A DNA stretch of 64,000 bases, from assembly GCA_030435675.1 (NCBI GenBank), contig CM059624.1:8580769-8644768 (forward strand), in the 5' to 3' direction. The stretch is from Steinernema hermaphroditum (taxonomy: Eukaryota; Nematoda; Chromadorea; Rhabditida; Steinernematidae). The position numbers and the translations under genes are program-made. This document shows positions 23,155 to 33,451 of this stretch, piece after piece (positions within the stretch are counted from its first letter, which is position 1; each line of letters begins with the position of its first letter). Under the pieces are notes generated by a model that saw nothing but the letters and a program-made list of their open reading frames with translations, was not told the DNA's origin and made no database searches.

Positions 23155-24544
23155 ATGGATTCCGCCGCTTCCCGGCTGATCGTCCCCCTCCTTCTGGCCT
23201 CCGTTCTCTTCCCAGGTGGGTCCCTACTCCTACTCCGATCCCGACTCCTCTGGCATCTGGGTCGGCGCATTAGCCCGGTCCGTGCCCATTAGGGGTACAT
23301 TCGTTCCTCGAGGGATTAAATCCGCGACGATGGGTTCGATCGGGGAGCGATTCCGCTCACTGTACGGTGCCGCGGACAGCGCCGCGATAAGGGGAGACGT
23401 GACGGAATAAGACGCGAATTTGGCCGTGAATCTCGAGAGTCCTCCCCGACGCACCCTTAATGAGAACTTGGGTTAAATTGCGTCCCGAGATTGCTGTTGG
23501 CGTTCGTTCTTTGAGAGCAACTCTGGCTTCCGTGGGTGCTCGTTCCGGTTAGAGGCGGCTGGAAGAAGCTGGAAGCTTCTTGACGGAGATCTCGTGGCCG
23601 TTTGTTTGCGAACGTTTTGTTGACTCTCTCGGAACGGAGTCGAATCCGAGAGGTTGGCACATGACGGCCACGGTCCCCCACCTCCACAGGACGGAAAGTA
23701 GAAAAACGCGCCATTATTACATTTGGAAAACGTATCGGTGGCGCTGATTGCTGACTACCCGTTCCTTTTTTGGATCCAAAGACTGCGCTCCTTAATTGCC
23801 CGGAGCAGCCCGAAAACAGAGAGAGAGAGACTTCGGCCCTTTCAGGCGTCGACGCAAGATGCGAGTGCATGAACAAGATCGTGATGCTCATGAAGGAGAA
23901 GGACTACAGGTGCAGTGACTAGAGGGGTACAGTAACCAGACTTCTCCAGAGCTCTTGCCTCGCCCGACTACCCCCGCTACTACTGTCCGAATCTGGATTG
24001 CACGTGGCGCATCGTGGCCCCCGATAACTTCTCCTCGATACACTTCTACACGGATAACCTTGATCTTCGGCCTCACGAAGACTTCATCTACTTCTATGAC
24101 CACGACGCCAGATTCTCCATCGAGATGGACGAACGCAACTTCTCCCATAGGTAATTCTGGGCATCCCTAGCCCCGTCTGACACAGCTGCTTCAGCTGCTC
24201 CGAGGGCCGTGTGTGCCAGTTCAAGAGCGTCGGACAGTACGCCACCGTTCGCTTCGTTTCCGCCGACGGATTCCCACAGAACTACGGATTCCAGGGCACG
24301 GTGGCTCTCTTCGACAAGAGCGCCCGACCACGTAGGTTTCGACGGAATCGCCGCTTCTAGGATGTTCTTTGCAGCGTGGGCCGCGTCCCTCTCGAATACG
24401 GTGCTCATCGCCGCGATGAGCTGCCTCGTCTTCCTGGTCATCGGCCTCATCGCCTGCTGCACCTGCCTGCGGGGCGGAAAGCCGAAGGCGACGACGGACC
24501 TCTCGAAGGAGGAGGCGGTTGCCGAAGAGAAACTTCTCCAGTGA
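23155..24544 (+). CDS. CUB-domain single-pass membrane protein
   Basis: Five exons, 23155-23215, 23846-23909, 23950-24150, 24195-24331 and 24375-24544, give about 210 residues. A signal peptide (LIVPLLLASVLFPG) is followed by one CUB-like domain: SPDYPRYYCPNLDCTWRI, NFSSIHFYTDNLDLRPHEDF, NYGFQGTVALF. A membrane segment (SNTVLIAAMSCLVFLVIGLI) and a 35-residue cytoplasmic tail with a dicysteine (CCTC) after the membrane follow. The intron before exon 4 could end at 24185 or 24194, both in phase; the second gives a more normal intron length. Function unknown; CUB domains bind ligands or proteases outside the cell. Confidence 0.82.
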
Positions 24545-24614
24545 TAGAAACGCATTTAGCCGCTGTATATTCTATTTTGCCTTCGTTATACAAAGATTCT
24601 TTCATTTCTTCCAG

Positions 24615-25189
24615 TCTTTCATTTGTGTCCCCAGCGATCGGTCGGGTCGTCCACTCGCTCTCTCTCTCTGAGGCTGTCTGGGCTGAATGAGTTGAGTGAG
24701 CGGTCGTTCTCGGCCGTCGTTGTTGGTGCAATGATCGCCCTGGCTCCCAGAAGGCCTGGAACACCAGGGAGCCGTAGTTCCGCCGTCTTGCCAAGAAGCT
24801 AGTCACTGCCGCCCGACTCCACCAGAGAAGTCGAAGTCTCGCTGAAAGTCCGCGCAGCCAGTCTGATGGTTCCCGGTTCGTCCGTTGTGCTCCACCGACG
24901 CGTTTCATCCGGATGCCGTTCTTCGCGTGTCTCCTGCGAAAACTGCCGAAGAAGCTCTTCAACTCCGACGTCCGCGCCGCCACCTGAGTTGAAGACAGAT
25001 GCACTGTGCTCCACCGTCACCGGAATCAGCTCTTCGCATCTCTGATCCCCGCGCACACTGATGGTATCGCCGTGTTCTACTCTGATGTGCCGAAGTCAGA
25101 AGAAGACCGGCGACTACGGAGTGACAATGTGTTTCTTGTGCATATATATGACGTCTCGCAAGGCGTAAGCCTTAGATATGAGAAATAAA
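24615..25189 (+). repeat. Dispersed repeat family R1, copy 1
   Basis: Starts with TCTTTCATTTGTGTCCCCAG and ends near a TATGACGTCTCGCAA block. The same order of blocks recurs at 29,995-30,467 and the 5' part at 57,762-57,890, with many small indels. No coding potential beyond chance ORFs; it probably is a non-autonomous retroelement or MITE, but I see no target duplication. Confidence 0.7.
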
Positions 25190-25655
25190 ATCGTAAACTC
25201 GTATACAAAGATTCGCCAATTTACTCTCAGGAGTGTTTGTGGCAAAACAAAGCACGTTGAAAACTAAAAGTGAGTTCTGGTGGCTCTTTAGCTCAACGCA
25301 GATCACAGAAACTCGTGTAAATTTCTTTTAAAAAATTGAAAATCATTTGCCGTGCACGAAAATTTCAATTATATTCATATTCATGGATTACGGTAGCTTA
25401 GGACAGCTTCAGTGCAGTAAAAATAAAATTCAAAAAAAAATTCAAACGCGTTTTTGAGTAAAAGAATGAAACGGCATTTTCGAGAAGATCACAGGAGGCG
25501 ATTCATACCGAAGGGTCACCCGAACGGCGCTGAGTCACAATGCCAAGTAGTGCGACTAACTTTATGTTGCAAGCATAAAACAAGCAGACTGTGTGGGATA
25601 ATAAATGAGTCAGAGGACACCCACCCCGTGGGACCAAAGTCGCCATGGCGGTCAC
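25190..25655. other. AT-rich spacer in the repeat island
   Basis: No gene, no recognisable element. The last 8 b are the left target duplication of the hAT-like MITE. Confidence 0.3.
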
Positions 25656-26681
25656 TAGGGATGCACCCGGTTCCGGTTTTTCCGGCTTTTTTTGCGCCGG
25701 AATTCCGGTTCCGGTTTTTTTTTTCGTTCCGATGCATAAAACTTTTCGAATCGCGGACGCGACTGACTGTAACCTATTGTGAAAGAAAAAAATCGAAAGG
25801 CCACCGACAGGGATCGAACCGGGGAACCACCCTAAGTGATAGTTGCAGATCGAAATAAATTCTGGTGTAACAGATAAAGAACATCTTAGAAAGACGACCC
25901 TTCTCTGCATCAAATACAATTTCAAAAAACCCTTTGCTGGGATAGGACTGCGAACCCAAATTTCACAAAAGTGAAATTTCGCTTAGCACTTCCAATTTCT
26001 GCAAAAGATTTCAAAGCAGGGACCCCTGCTGATAAACACAGTTGTATTGAAAATAAGGAAAATAGAAAATAAAAAAATGCAAGAGCCTAAGTGGGGGTCG
26101 AACCCAATACCGTAAACTGGTAGGGAAGACCACTACCCCTCAACCACACAGAGACACTAGCCCGAGGCAATTTCATTGTACTAGTCCCGACTACCCTGAT
26201 TTTTCAATTTCAATATCTCCTGAATTCACTTGTGTCGCGTGCTTTCGTCGGTTTTGGGTCACTTTTTGATTGCATCAGGCCACTTTCAGCACGAGTTGAG
26301 GCCGATTGATTCGTGTTGATGGCATTTTGATCGCCATCGTCGCAATTTTAGACCACTCGACGAAATCTCCTCGGCGAGTCGATGTTGGTCACGCCGAATT
26401 TGCTAGGAGAAGGAAGCGCCAGATAGCAAGGGTTGAAAATAGACTACTTTAGTATTCCACGCCTGTCCCTCCGAACAATGGTCACTCGGTTGAAAGAAAC
26501 CATTTTTCAGAGCTAACAAATAGCGAAGCTATAGAAACATAACTTTAAAAGAGTCAAAAAACGTCGAAAAGCTACCAAAAAAATGAGCAGTAGTATTGTC
26601 ACACCCTGTATGTGCACTGTACTACCGGTTCCGGTTGCCGGTGCCAGTTTTTTTTCGTTCCGGTGCATCCCTAGAGGTCAC
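25648..26681. mobile_element. Non-autonomous hAT-like element with terminal repeats and 8-b target duplication
   Basis: The element proper is 25656-26673. Both ends carry TAGGGATGCACC as inverted repeat, the classic hAT terminal form, each followed by CCGGTTCCGG-type sequence. The flanks GCGGTCAC (25648-25655) and GAGGTCAC (26674-26681) match at 7 of 8 bases, as expected for an aged hAT duplication. No transposase is present. A tRNA-derived SINE head sits inside at about 26,085-26,156. Confidence 0.82.
26085..26156 (-). repeat. tRNA-derived SINE head inside the hAT-like element
   Basis: On the minus strand a box A-like GGTTGAGGGGTAGTGG (26145-26130) is followed at tRNA spacing by box B GGGTTCGACCCC (26105-26094). 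The acceptor ends do not pair, so it is not a working tRNA. An A/T-rich tail follows on the same strand toward 26,050. Confidence 0.6.
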
Positions 26682-27561
26682 ACGTGTAAAGATACGTCGT
26701 AGAATGCAGTGCGTCCATTAATGATACGTCCACTTCTTTTTCCTCGCATATCTGGCGATTGACGAATTTTGGCGAATTGCGACTTTCAGTGTTGGAAAGA
26801 GCGGCCAAAATAACGATAGTTAGCATGCAAAGTTCGGAGTTCAGTGTTGGAGATTTGGGAAAAAAATTTCGTTTTTTTAAATAGGTCTATATTGCTGTCC
26901 AGAAATTATACGTCCACCCAATGAAAAATCCGTTGTTTTTCTGTTCTTTGCGCTCGTTCTGCTTCAGATTCGCTGTTATTCATCATTCTACCGAGTTCCA
27001 GGGTAGTTTCTCAAATGATAGGCAGTTTCACTTACTTAACAGAGGCCGAAAAAGGCCATATTGTAGTCCTCCCTTCCGAATACCTATCTAACCGTCAAAT
27101 TGTGTAAATATTTCTCACCAACAGCTTCAAAACCACGCAAAACACCATTTTCTGCGTCGGCAATTACATAGGCGTACAAATGAGGTCATTTAATTGCTTA
27201 TGGGCATCACTTTCCCATCAAAATGTAGGACCCCAACTTAACCAGCATTCTTATCCGGGTCCCGAAACGCTCTGGAATATGTTGGTTTTTTTTTCAAAAG
27301 TTTTCAGCTTTTTCCATCTCTTCCACGTTGCAGAGCGTATGAAATGAAATAACCCTACTCACGTTTTATTCCGTGAAAAATGGAGTATCTTTCAAGATAT
27401 TTTAGGATCTTGAAAAATCCTTTGAAAAACGGCCTTTTTCAATTGTAAATTCCATGGTACGTGGAATATCGTGATATATCTTCAAAGATACTCCATTTTT
27501 CGTCGAATATAACGCAAATAGGGCTATTTCATACGCTCTGCAACGTGGAAGCGATGGAAAA
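26682..27561. repeat. AT-rich repeat region ending in an inverted-repeat element
   Basis: No gene. From about 27,310 to 27,560 two arms mirror each other: TTCCACGTTGCAGAGCGTAT near 27,322-27,341 and its imperfect complement near 27,528-27,550, with GATACTCCATTTTTC and its complement inside. Sequence TCCCGAAACGCTCTGGAATA near 27,263 recurs in similar form near 29,105, so foldback copy B has inserted into this older repeat. Confidence 0.55.
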
Positions 27562-29060
27562 CGTTGGTGGAGAAAATATCCCTGCGAGAAAATATCCCGC
27601 GAGAAAATATCCCGCGAGAAAATATCCCTGCGAGAAAATATCCCAGCTATGGCAATAGTCTTCTGTTCTTCGGCAAATGCATCACAAAGACAGCCTCTTT
27701 TCGCGATGGGCGGCCTACCTTCTATAGCTTGAAGGGAACTGTCTGGAATGGGCAAACGAGACAAATGAGTTTTTTTGCACCATTGATCCCGTCAATCGTT
27801 CGCTCCGCACAAGATCTCATCTCTCGTTATGGATAATCTAGGATCCGCTTATTTTCGCAGATTGCAGTCTACAAATTCAGACCGTATTCATTTTTGTGTT
27901 TAGCCTAACATCCAGGCTTGGCTTAGGCAAACCCCAGCTTGGCTTAGGCAAACCCCGGCTTGGCTTAGGCTCCAGCTTAGGACTATAGTCGACGCGGAAA
28001 ATCTTATGCAAAAATCGGGAATGGTCCCGCAACGAAAATTTTGGGCGCGAAAAGTGCCTCACGGCCGATTTACAATGGGATTTCGGTGTTCTGGCAGAGA
28101 ATCGTGGAAATCTCGTGTAGTTTCACGGTTTCGATGAAAACAAAAGCCGTACATTTGTTCTCCAGGCTCTGACGAGCATTTTGCGCCCTGGGTGGTCGGA
28201 ATTCGCTGCGTTTCCACAGATCCTATACGTTTTTACGATAGCAGTGTCGTTTCACGCGGAGACTGTCCTCAATATTGACCGTGTTTTGGATATTTTACCT
28301 TCAAAATAGCAAAATGAACAAGGAAATAACTAGAAAGATCATTAATCTGTTGCATCTGAATCCGAGTCTTCTTCTGACGAAGAGCGATAAGCCATGCCGG
28401 CAAATGAACCTGCATGTAGGTTGAGCAATTCAGTCTCTTTGCTCTGCGCATTTCTATAGAAGCCTCTAATATGCGAAACTGGTATAGATTCACAAGCTTC
28501 TCGGGTAAGATTCATAACGGTGGCGATCTTGTCTTGATGTACGAGATGGTCTCGCACATAACGCTTCACGTAACCCCAGACTTGTTCGATTGGATTCAAT
28601 AAGTTTTTCCGCGTCGACTATATGCCTATTGATTAAATGCGAGCCCGAAGGGCGAGCCCTGTTGTTTTGACGGCTTCGCTGATATCCTAGTACTTCTGAA
28701 GGTCTAAATTCCAACTTGTAGAGTTCTGAATTCATTTTACAGGCGATTTACCCCATTTCTACCCCGATTTTTAGTTTAATCCTGCTTCGGTGGATCACAG
28801 AAGTGTGGAGAGTGACTACAACAGAAGAGAAGGAAAAAACTGCTAAAATCAAGCACCCGAAGAAGCAGCAGAGCGTAAGTGCAAGGGAAATGAGTATGAC
28901 TTGCTGCCATAGCTGGGATATTTTCTCGCGGGATATTTTCTCGCAGGGATATTTTCTCGCGGGATATTTTCTCGCGGGATATTTTCTCACAGGGATATTT
29001 TCTCGCAGGGATATTTTCTCGCAGGGATATTTTCTCGCAGGGATATTTTCTCACATAATC
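27562..29060. mobile_element. Foldback MULE-like MITE, copy B, carrying a Tc1/mariner-superfamily insertion
   Basis: Same family as copy A at 15,528: it starts CGTTGGTGGAGAAAATATCC and ends TCTCACATAATC, with inverted minisatellite arms (4 units left at 27,571-27,645, 8-9 units right at 28,917-29,050). It is longer than copy A because of a 635-b insertion at 27986-28620. Without that insertion the two copies have similar length. The 9-b flanks do not match, so the target duplication is lost or the ends were rearranged. Confidence 0.78.
27986..28620 (-). mobile_element. Defective Tc1/mariner-superfamily element inside foldback copy B
   Basis: Ends are inverted repeats TAGTCGACGCGGAAAA, flanked by TA on both sides (27984-27985, 28621-28622). 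The minus strand encodes the end of a DDE_3-type transposase (28599-28342) that starts at NPIEQVWGYVKRYVRDH, the region of the last catalytic acidic residue, and ends in an acidic tail SSEEDSDSDATD. The front of the transposase is missing. Foldback copy A keeps the empty site (GGACTATGCC), which confirms a TA insertion. Confidence 0.82.
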
Positions 29061-29171
29061 GATTGTATTTTCGCGATGATGTTGTATTTCCTTCTTATCC
29101 GGCTCCCGAAACGTCCTGGAATACGGGTTTTTCAGCCTTTTCCATCAACCATCATCGCGAAAATACAATCA
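29061..29171. repeat. Hairpin with perfect 21-b arms
   Basis: GATTGTATTTTCGCGATGAT at the left (from 29,061) is mirrored by the complement at 29,151-29,171, with about 70 b between. It directly abuts foldback copy B, and its loop contains the CCCGAAACGTCCTGGAATA block also found near 27,263. Confidence 0.75.
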
Positions 29172-29519
29172 TTACACCCTCTACAGGTTATCCTGGTCGA
29201 ATCAATCACTACTACAACCACTATTAATTACAATGCGAATTACACCACTCACAGGGTATAAATCCTGGTCGAATCACAATTTACACTTACAAACTAACTA
29301 AATAACTTCGCGCAATTTGCCTCGTTTTTCACAGTTGCGAGGCCGGAAGGATTCTCCGAGTTACAAAATCGACTCTTGGCACGAAATCAAGATATAAGCC
29401 GCTGTGTCGCGACAAACGTGTCTGCGACCTTCTTTGCGCCTCTTTTCTGTTGATTGATATGTTAATAAACCCGCCTGCGCGCGAATTCGCGCTCTCCAGG
29501 TACTAAAAGCCAATTAGCC
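29172..29519. other. Spacer in the repeat island
   Basis: No gene. Short repeats of the type CCTGGTCGAATCA (near 29,190 and 29,262) are seen. Otherwise nothing. Confidence 0.3.
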
Positions 29520-29900
29520 TGTAGCCCTGCGGGCGGTAAGATTGGCGCTCATGGATAGGGCTGAAGTTGGGGCCAAAAACTGAAGCCCTGCGGGCGGCAA
29601 GACACCATAGCCCTGCGGGCGGCAAGATTGGCGCTCATGGATAGGGCTGAAGTTGGGGCCAAAAACTGAAGCCCTGCGGGCGGCAAGACACCATAGCCCT
29701 GCGGGCGGCAAGATTGGCGCTCATGGATAGGGCTGAAGTTGGGGCCAAAAACTGAAGCCCTGCGGGCGGCAAGACACCATAGCCCTGCGGGCGGCAAGAT
29801 TGGCGCTCATGGATAGGGCTGAAGTTGGGGCCAAAAACTGAAGCCCTGTGGGCGGCAAGACACCATAGCCCTGCGGGCGGCAAGATTGGCGCTCATGGAT
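29520..29900. repeat. 86-b tandem satellite, about 4.4 copies
   Basis: Units begin AGCCCTGCGGGCGGCAAGAT and include GCTCATGGATAGGGCTGAAG. Units are almost identical (for example one TGTGGG versus TGCGGG change near 29,848). Each unit contains AGCCCTGCGGGCGGCAAGA twice, so it arose from an internal duplication. The high identity points to recent expansion. The minus strand reads open with the same period because 86 b times 3 gives a three-unit frame cycle; this is not a gene. Confidence 0.92.
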
Positions 29901-29994
29901 AGTGGCTCATTGCGAACGTTCTCTGTTTGTAAGCGGGCGGTATCGGGTTCGGTTCCCCTCGGGGTCCTTATTTTGTGTGGGTGTTTCCTTAGGG

Positions 29995-30467
29995 TCTTTC
30001 ATTTGTGTCCCCAGCGATCGGTCGGGTCGTCCACTCGCTCTCTCTCTGACGCTGTCTGAGGCGAATGAGTTGAGTAAGAGGTCGTTCTCGATTGTCATTG
30101 CGGACGCAATGATCGCCCCGGCTCCCAGAAGGCCTGGAACACCAGGAAGCCGTAGTTCCACCGTCTTGCCAAGAAGACCGTCACAACCGCCCGACTCCAC
30201 CCGCGCGGCCAGAGAAGCCGAAGAAGCGTTGCAACTCCGACGTCTGCGCTGCCAGCTGAAGATGGGGTCCCGCTCCGTCCGCTGCGACTTGATTCAAGCT
30301 CTTCGCCACTTCAACGCCCGCGCATACTAATGGGACCACTGATCGTTCTTCTCGGATGCCATCTCCAGCCGAAGCCAGAGGAAAATCAGCGACTACGGTG
30401 TGATTAGTGCCTTTTTGTGCATATATGACGTCTCGCAACGTGTAAGCCTTCGATACGAGAAGATAAA
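29995..30467 (+). repeat. Dispersed repeat family R1, copy 2
   Basis: Same blocks as the copy at 24,615, from TCTTTCATTTGTGTCCCCAG to ACGTCTCGCAACGTGTAAGC. Just upstream (29,930-29,990) is a box B-like GGTTCGGTTCCC followed by CTCGGGGTCCTTATTTTGTG, which also occurs at 33,331-33,362, so the full unit may begin there and be tRNA-derived. Confidence 0.65.
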
Positions 30468-30539
30468 CTCGTTTCCGCCGTGCGCACGGAAAAACACACA
30501 CACAGTCCAACGGACCCTTCGGTTCTCCATTTTTATATA

Positions 30540-31854
30540 CAGGGTGTCAACTAAATACTGTCACGCGTTCGGAACTCTTGAATTTTTCGCGCTTTTCTGC
30601 ACTTTCCTCTCCGGCATTTGTTTTATTCGTGTTCTGCATGCTTTTCTGATCTAGAACTGCTATTTGCTTTGTTATTTTATGCGCTGCTATTCAGAAGAAT
30701 GGTCTCAGAAAAAAACCATTTTTCCATCGTCGCCTACCACAAGCGTGGAATGCCAATACCCAAGATTTCGAAGACGTTGAATCCTCATTTAATGCAAGTT
30801 CATCGCGTGATTAAACGTTACCAGGAGACTGCTGGAGTCAAGGACCGTCAGTGACGTGGAAGGCCGCGCTCCGCCAGGACTCCCAGAACCAGAGAAAGTA
30901 TCAGGAAGAAAAGTAACCAGAATCCAGCATGGTACATGAGAAAGCTGGCCAGGGAGCACCAATCAGCGCCTCATCGGTCACAAGACTGGTGGAACAAGAT
31001 CTAGGGGTCCATCCCTACAAACTGGTGCGCGGACAGCCTTTGAGCGATCGAATGAAGGTTGAAAAAAAGGAGAAAGCGAAGAAGATGAAGGCCCAAGGCC
31101 GCGGTGGGAGCCTCCAGAGCATTATGTTCTCGCATTAGAAGACTTTCACCGTATAGCCGCTGGGAAACACCCGGGATCACCGTGAACGTCTTCCCAAAGG
31201 CCTTCCCAGCAACATCACTGCCGAAAAGAGCCATTCCCCACAATCCATTATGGTTTGGGCCGGGGTTTCTGAACTTGGGAACCTGGAGCTGGTTTTCTTC
31301 GAAGTCAATGGAAAAAAGTTGACCTGCACTGGCAAGAACTACCGGAAACCGGTTCCGAACGGCTGTGGTGAAATCCTGGGTCGTAGATCTACCCCACAAC
31401 ACCGCACGGACGTTTCAGCAGGACTGGACGTCTGGCCATGGAGCCAAGGATACCCTTGTCTTGTCACAGCCAACCATGTGAAGGAAGGATGTTGGGTCAA
31501 GAGGAAAGATGTTTGGCTGCGGTACTCTCCGCTTTTCAACTCTCTAAACTTCGATGTTTGGTCAGTCCTGGAGCAAAAAGTCTGCTCTACAAGCTACGCT
31601 AGTGTGGATTCCGTGAAGCGCGCTCTGCAGACCGCTTGGAAGGAAATAACGCTGGAAGTCGCTGCGGGAATCTTGAAGAATTTCCAGAGGCGTTTTTGAC
31701 GCCTGTATCGCCGCCCGAGGAAGCCATTTCGAATGTGATTGACTTTATGTTGTAGAGAATTTCACGCGCTTTCGAGTGATATATAAATTGTTTTGTTCGT
31801 CCTGCGAAAAATTATGGCGTTTTTTGCGCGTGACAGTATTTAGTTGACACCCTG
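30540..31854 (+). mobile_element. Tc1/mariner-superfamily element, full length with decayed transposase
   Basis: Perfect 28-b terminal inverted repeats (30540-30567 and 31827-31854; they start CAGGGTGTCAACTAAATACT) with TA on each side. The length of 1.3 kb is normal for the family. The transposase starts at 30,699 with a helix-turn-helix (KISKTLNPHLMQVHRVIKRY) and later shows SIMVWAGVSELG, but stops and frameshifts break it at about 30,852, 31,137, 31,330 and beyond. The near-perfect ends beside a decayed gene suggest it could still be mobilised in trans or moved not long ago as a dead copy. Confidence 0.88.
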
Positions 31855-33451
31855 TATAGGGGATTGCAAAGCATTACAGTGTTAACTGTTTCTGATCCAG
31901 CAACAAGTCACCGGTAAACGCATCCAACACGGCTGCAAGAAGATCGCGTCGAGACGCGAGTCATTGCACTTTTTACTCGATCTTTAACTTTACGACTTTA
32001 CGACTTTATTTCGCGAGTCAAAGGCATTATGCCTTGCGCGACACCGAAAATAGACAAACAGAGGATGTCTGGCAGACGACTTCATCCCTAGCGCGGTGTA
32101 GATGTCGAACCGGTCGTAGACGGCGCACTTCACGGGGCATCTGGGAATCGGCAAATCTTCGGATACGGCAGCGGAACATCGTTTGCAGCACAGCGGACGC
32201 TTCTGAGCTTGCACCTGATGGTTCGTGGTCCGGGAGATGCGTCTTCGGTGGTCCTCAGGGCGTGGGCGACCTTCGGGATGACATCTTACGCAGCGTCGGG
32301 CGTCGGATTCCTGGCGTCGGGCATCTTGTTGCCAGCGGTGGTGGGACTACGGCTTCCGGGTGTCCCAATTGATCTTTAACATCAAGCAAAAAGAGCAAGG
32401 AGACAACATCACAAGTTGGTCTCGACACGAAGAGTCTTTCAAGCGCAGAACATTCGAGAACATCCACCGTAACTGCGCGGACGGTCTGCTAACGTTTGGG
32501 AACGGAAGTTAACGAGAGACGTAGCGTGTGAGCGACTGAAGGCTGAACCTGATCGCTGCGACACGAAGCGTGACTGCGAAAGCGAAGAATTTGGACCGTT
32601 ATGATTCTGTGTATGCAGAAGGTCTTGTATTTGGCTCTGCTTGTGATTATCTTCCTCTTGTAACTTTGCTTGGAGACGGTAAACAGTTAACTGTACACCT
32701 TTTGTCGCCGCAGAGTCAACTCGCCGCAGGGTCAACTCGCCGCGGGGGACAACTCGCCGCAGGGTCAACTCGCCGCAGAGTCAACTCGCCACAGCCTCGC
32801 CACAGAGTCAACTCGCCGCGGGGATAACAGAATACAGCCTTGTGGTCTTAGCCAGACCGGGGTTCCCAAAGCCACCACAACAACAGGGCTCGCCCTTCGG
32901 GCTCGCGTTAAATCCATAGGCATAGTCCTAAGCCGGAGCCTAAGCCAAGCCTGGATGATAGGTTCGTTCCAAAAAAATGAATACAGGGCTCGCCTACGGC
33001 TCGCCCATAACCTTAAATATCTAGGCATAGTCCTAAGCCGGAGCCTAAGCCAAGCCTGGGTGTTAAGCCACATGCAAAATGAATACGTTGCTCGCTTCGC
33101 TCACCCGCAACGTTAAGTATCTAGACATTAGCGTAAACCTAAGCCTAGCTCTAAGGCCTGCATTGTCGGCACACCCTTTGAGCCTCTATTCTGTTGTCTC
33201 CGCGGCGAGTTGTCTTGCTCCGAGGCTGGTCACCGCATTTTGAAGCTCTCTTCCAAAGGTCGCCCTTCATTTTAAAACGCTCTCTGTGACAGAATCGCGC
33301 TTTGGATACGGTCAGAGCAGTGATCTGTTCAGTTCCCCTCGGGGTCCTTATTTTGTGTGGGTCCGTGCTCACGGAAAAACACACACACACAGACAGACCA
33401 ACAGACCCGTCGGTTCTCCGTTTATATATAGGGGATCTTCGACAAAAATCG
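31855..33451. repeat. Repeat-rich spacer with minisatellite and GGCTTAGGC-type duplications
   Basis: At 32,704-32,824 a minisatellite of 14-17-b units of the type GTCAACTCGCCGCAG is present in about seven copies. At 32,880-33,110 a block with GGCATAGTCCTAAGCCGGAG occurs twice in tandem, and its reverse complement is the centre of the foldback elements. At 33,330-33,440 the GTTCCCCTCGGGGTCCTTAT block and a CACACACA run recur from the 29,940-30,540 region. No gene found. Confidence 0.65.

Noticed and set aside
29520..29900. CRISPR-like regular repeats
   Set aside because: Units are contiguous with no unique spacers; this is a tandem satellite in a eukaryotic genome.
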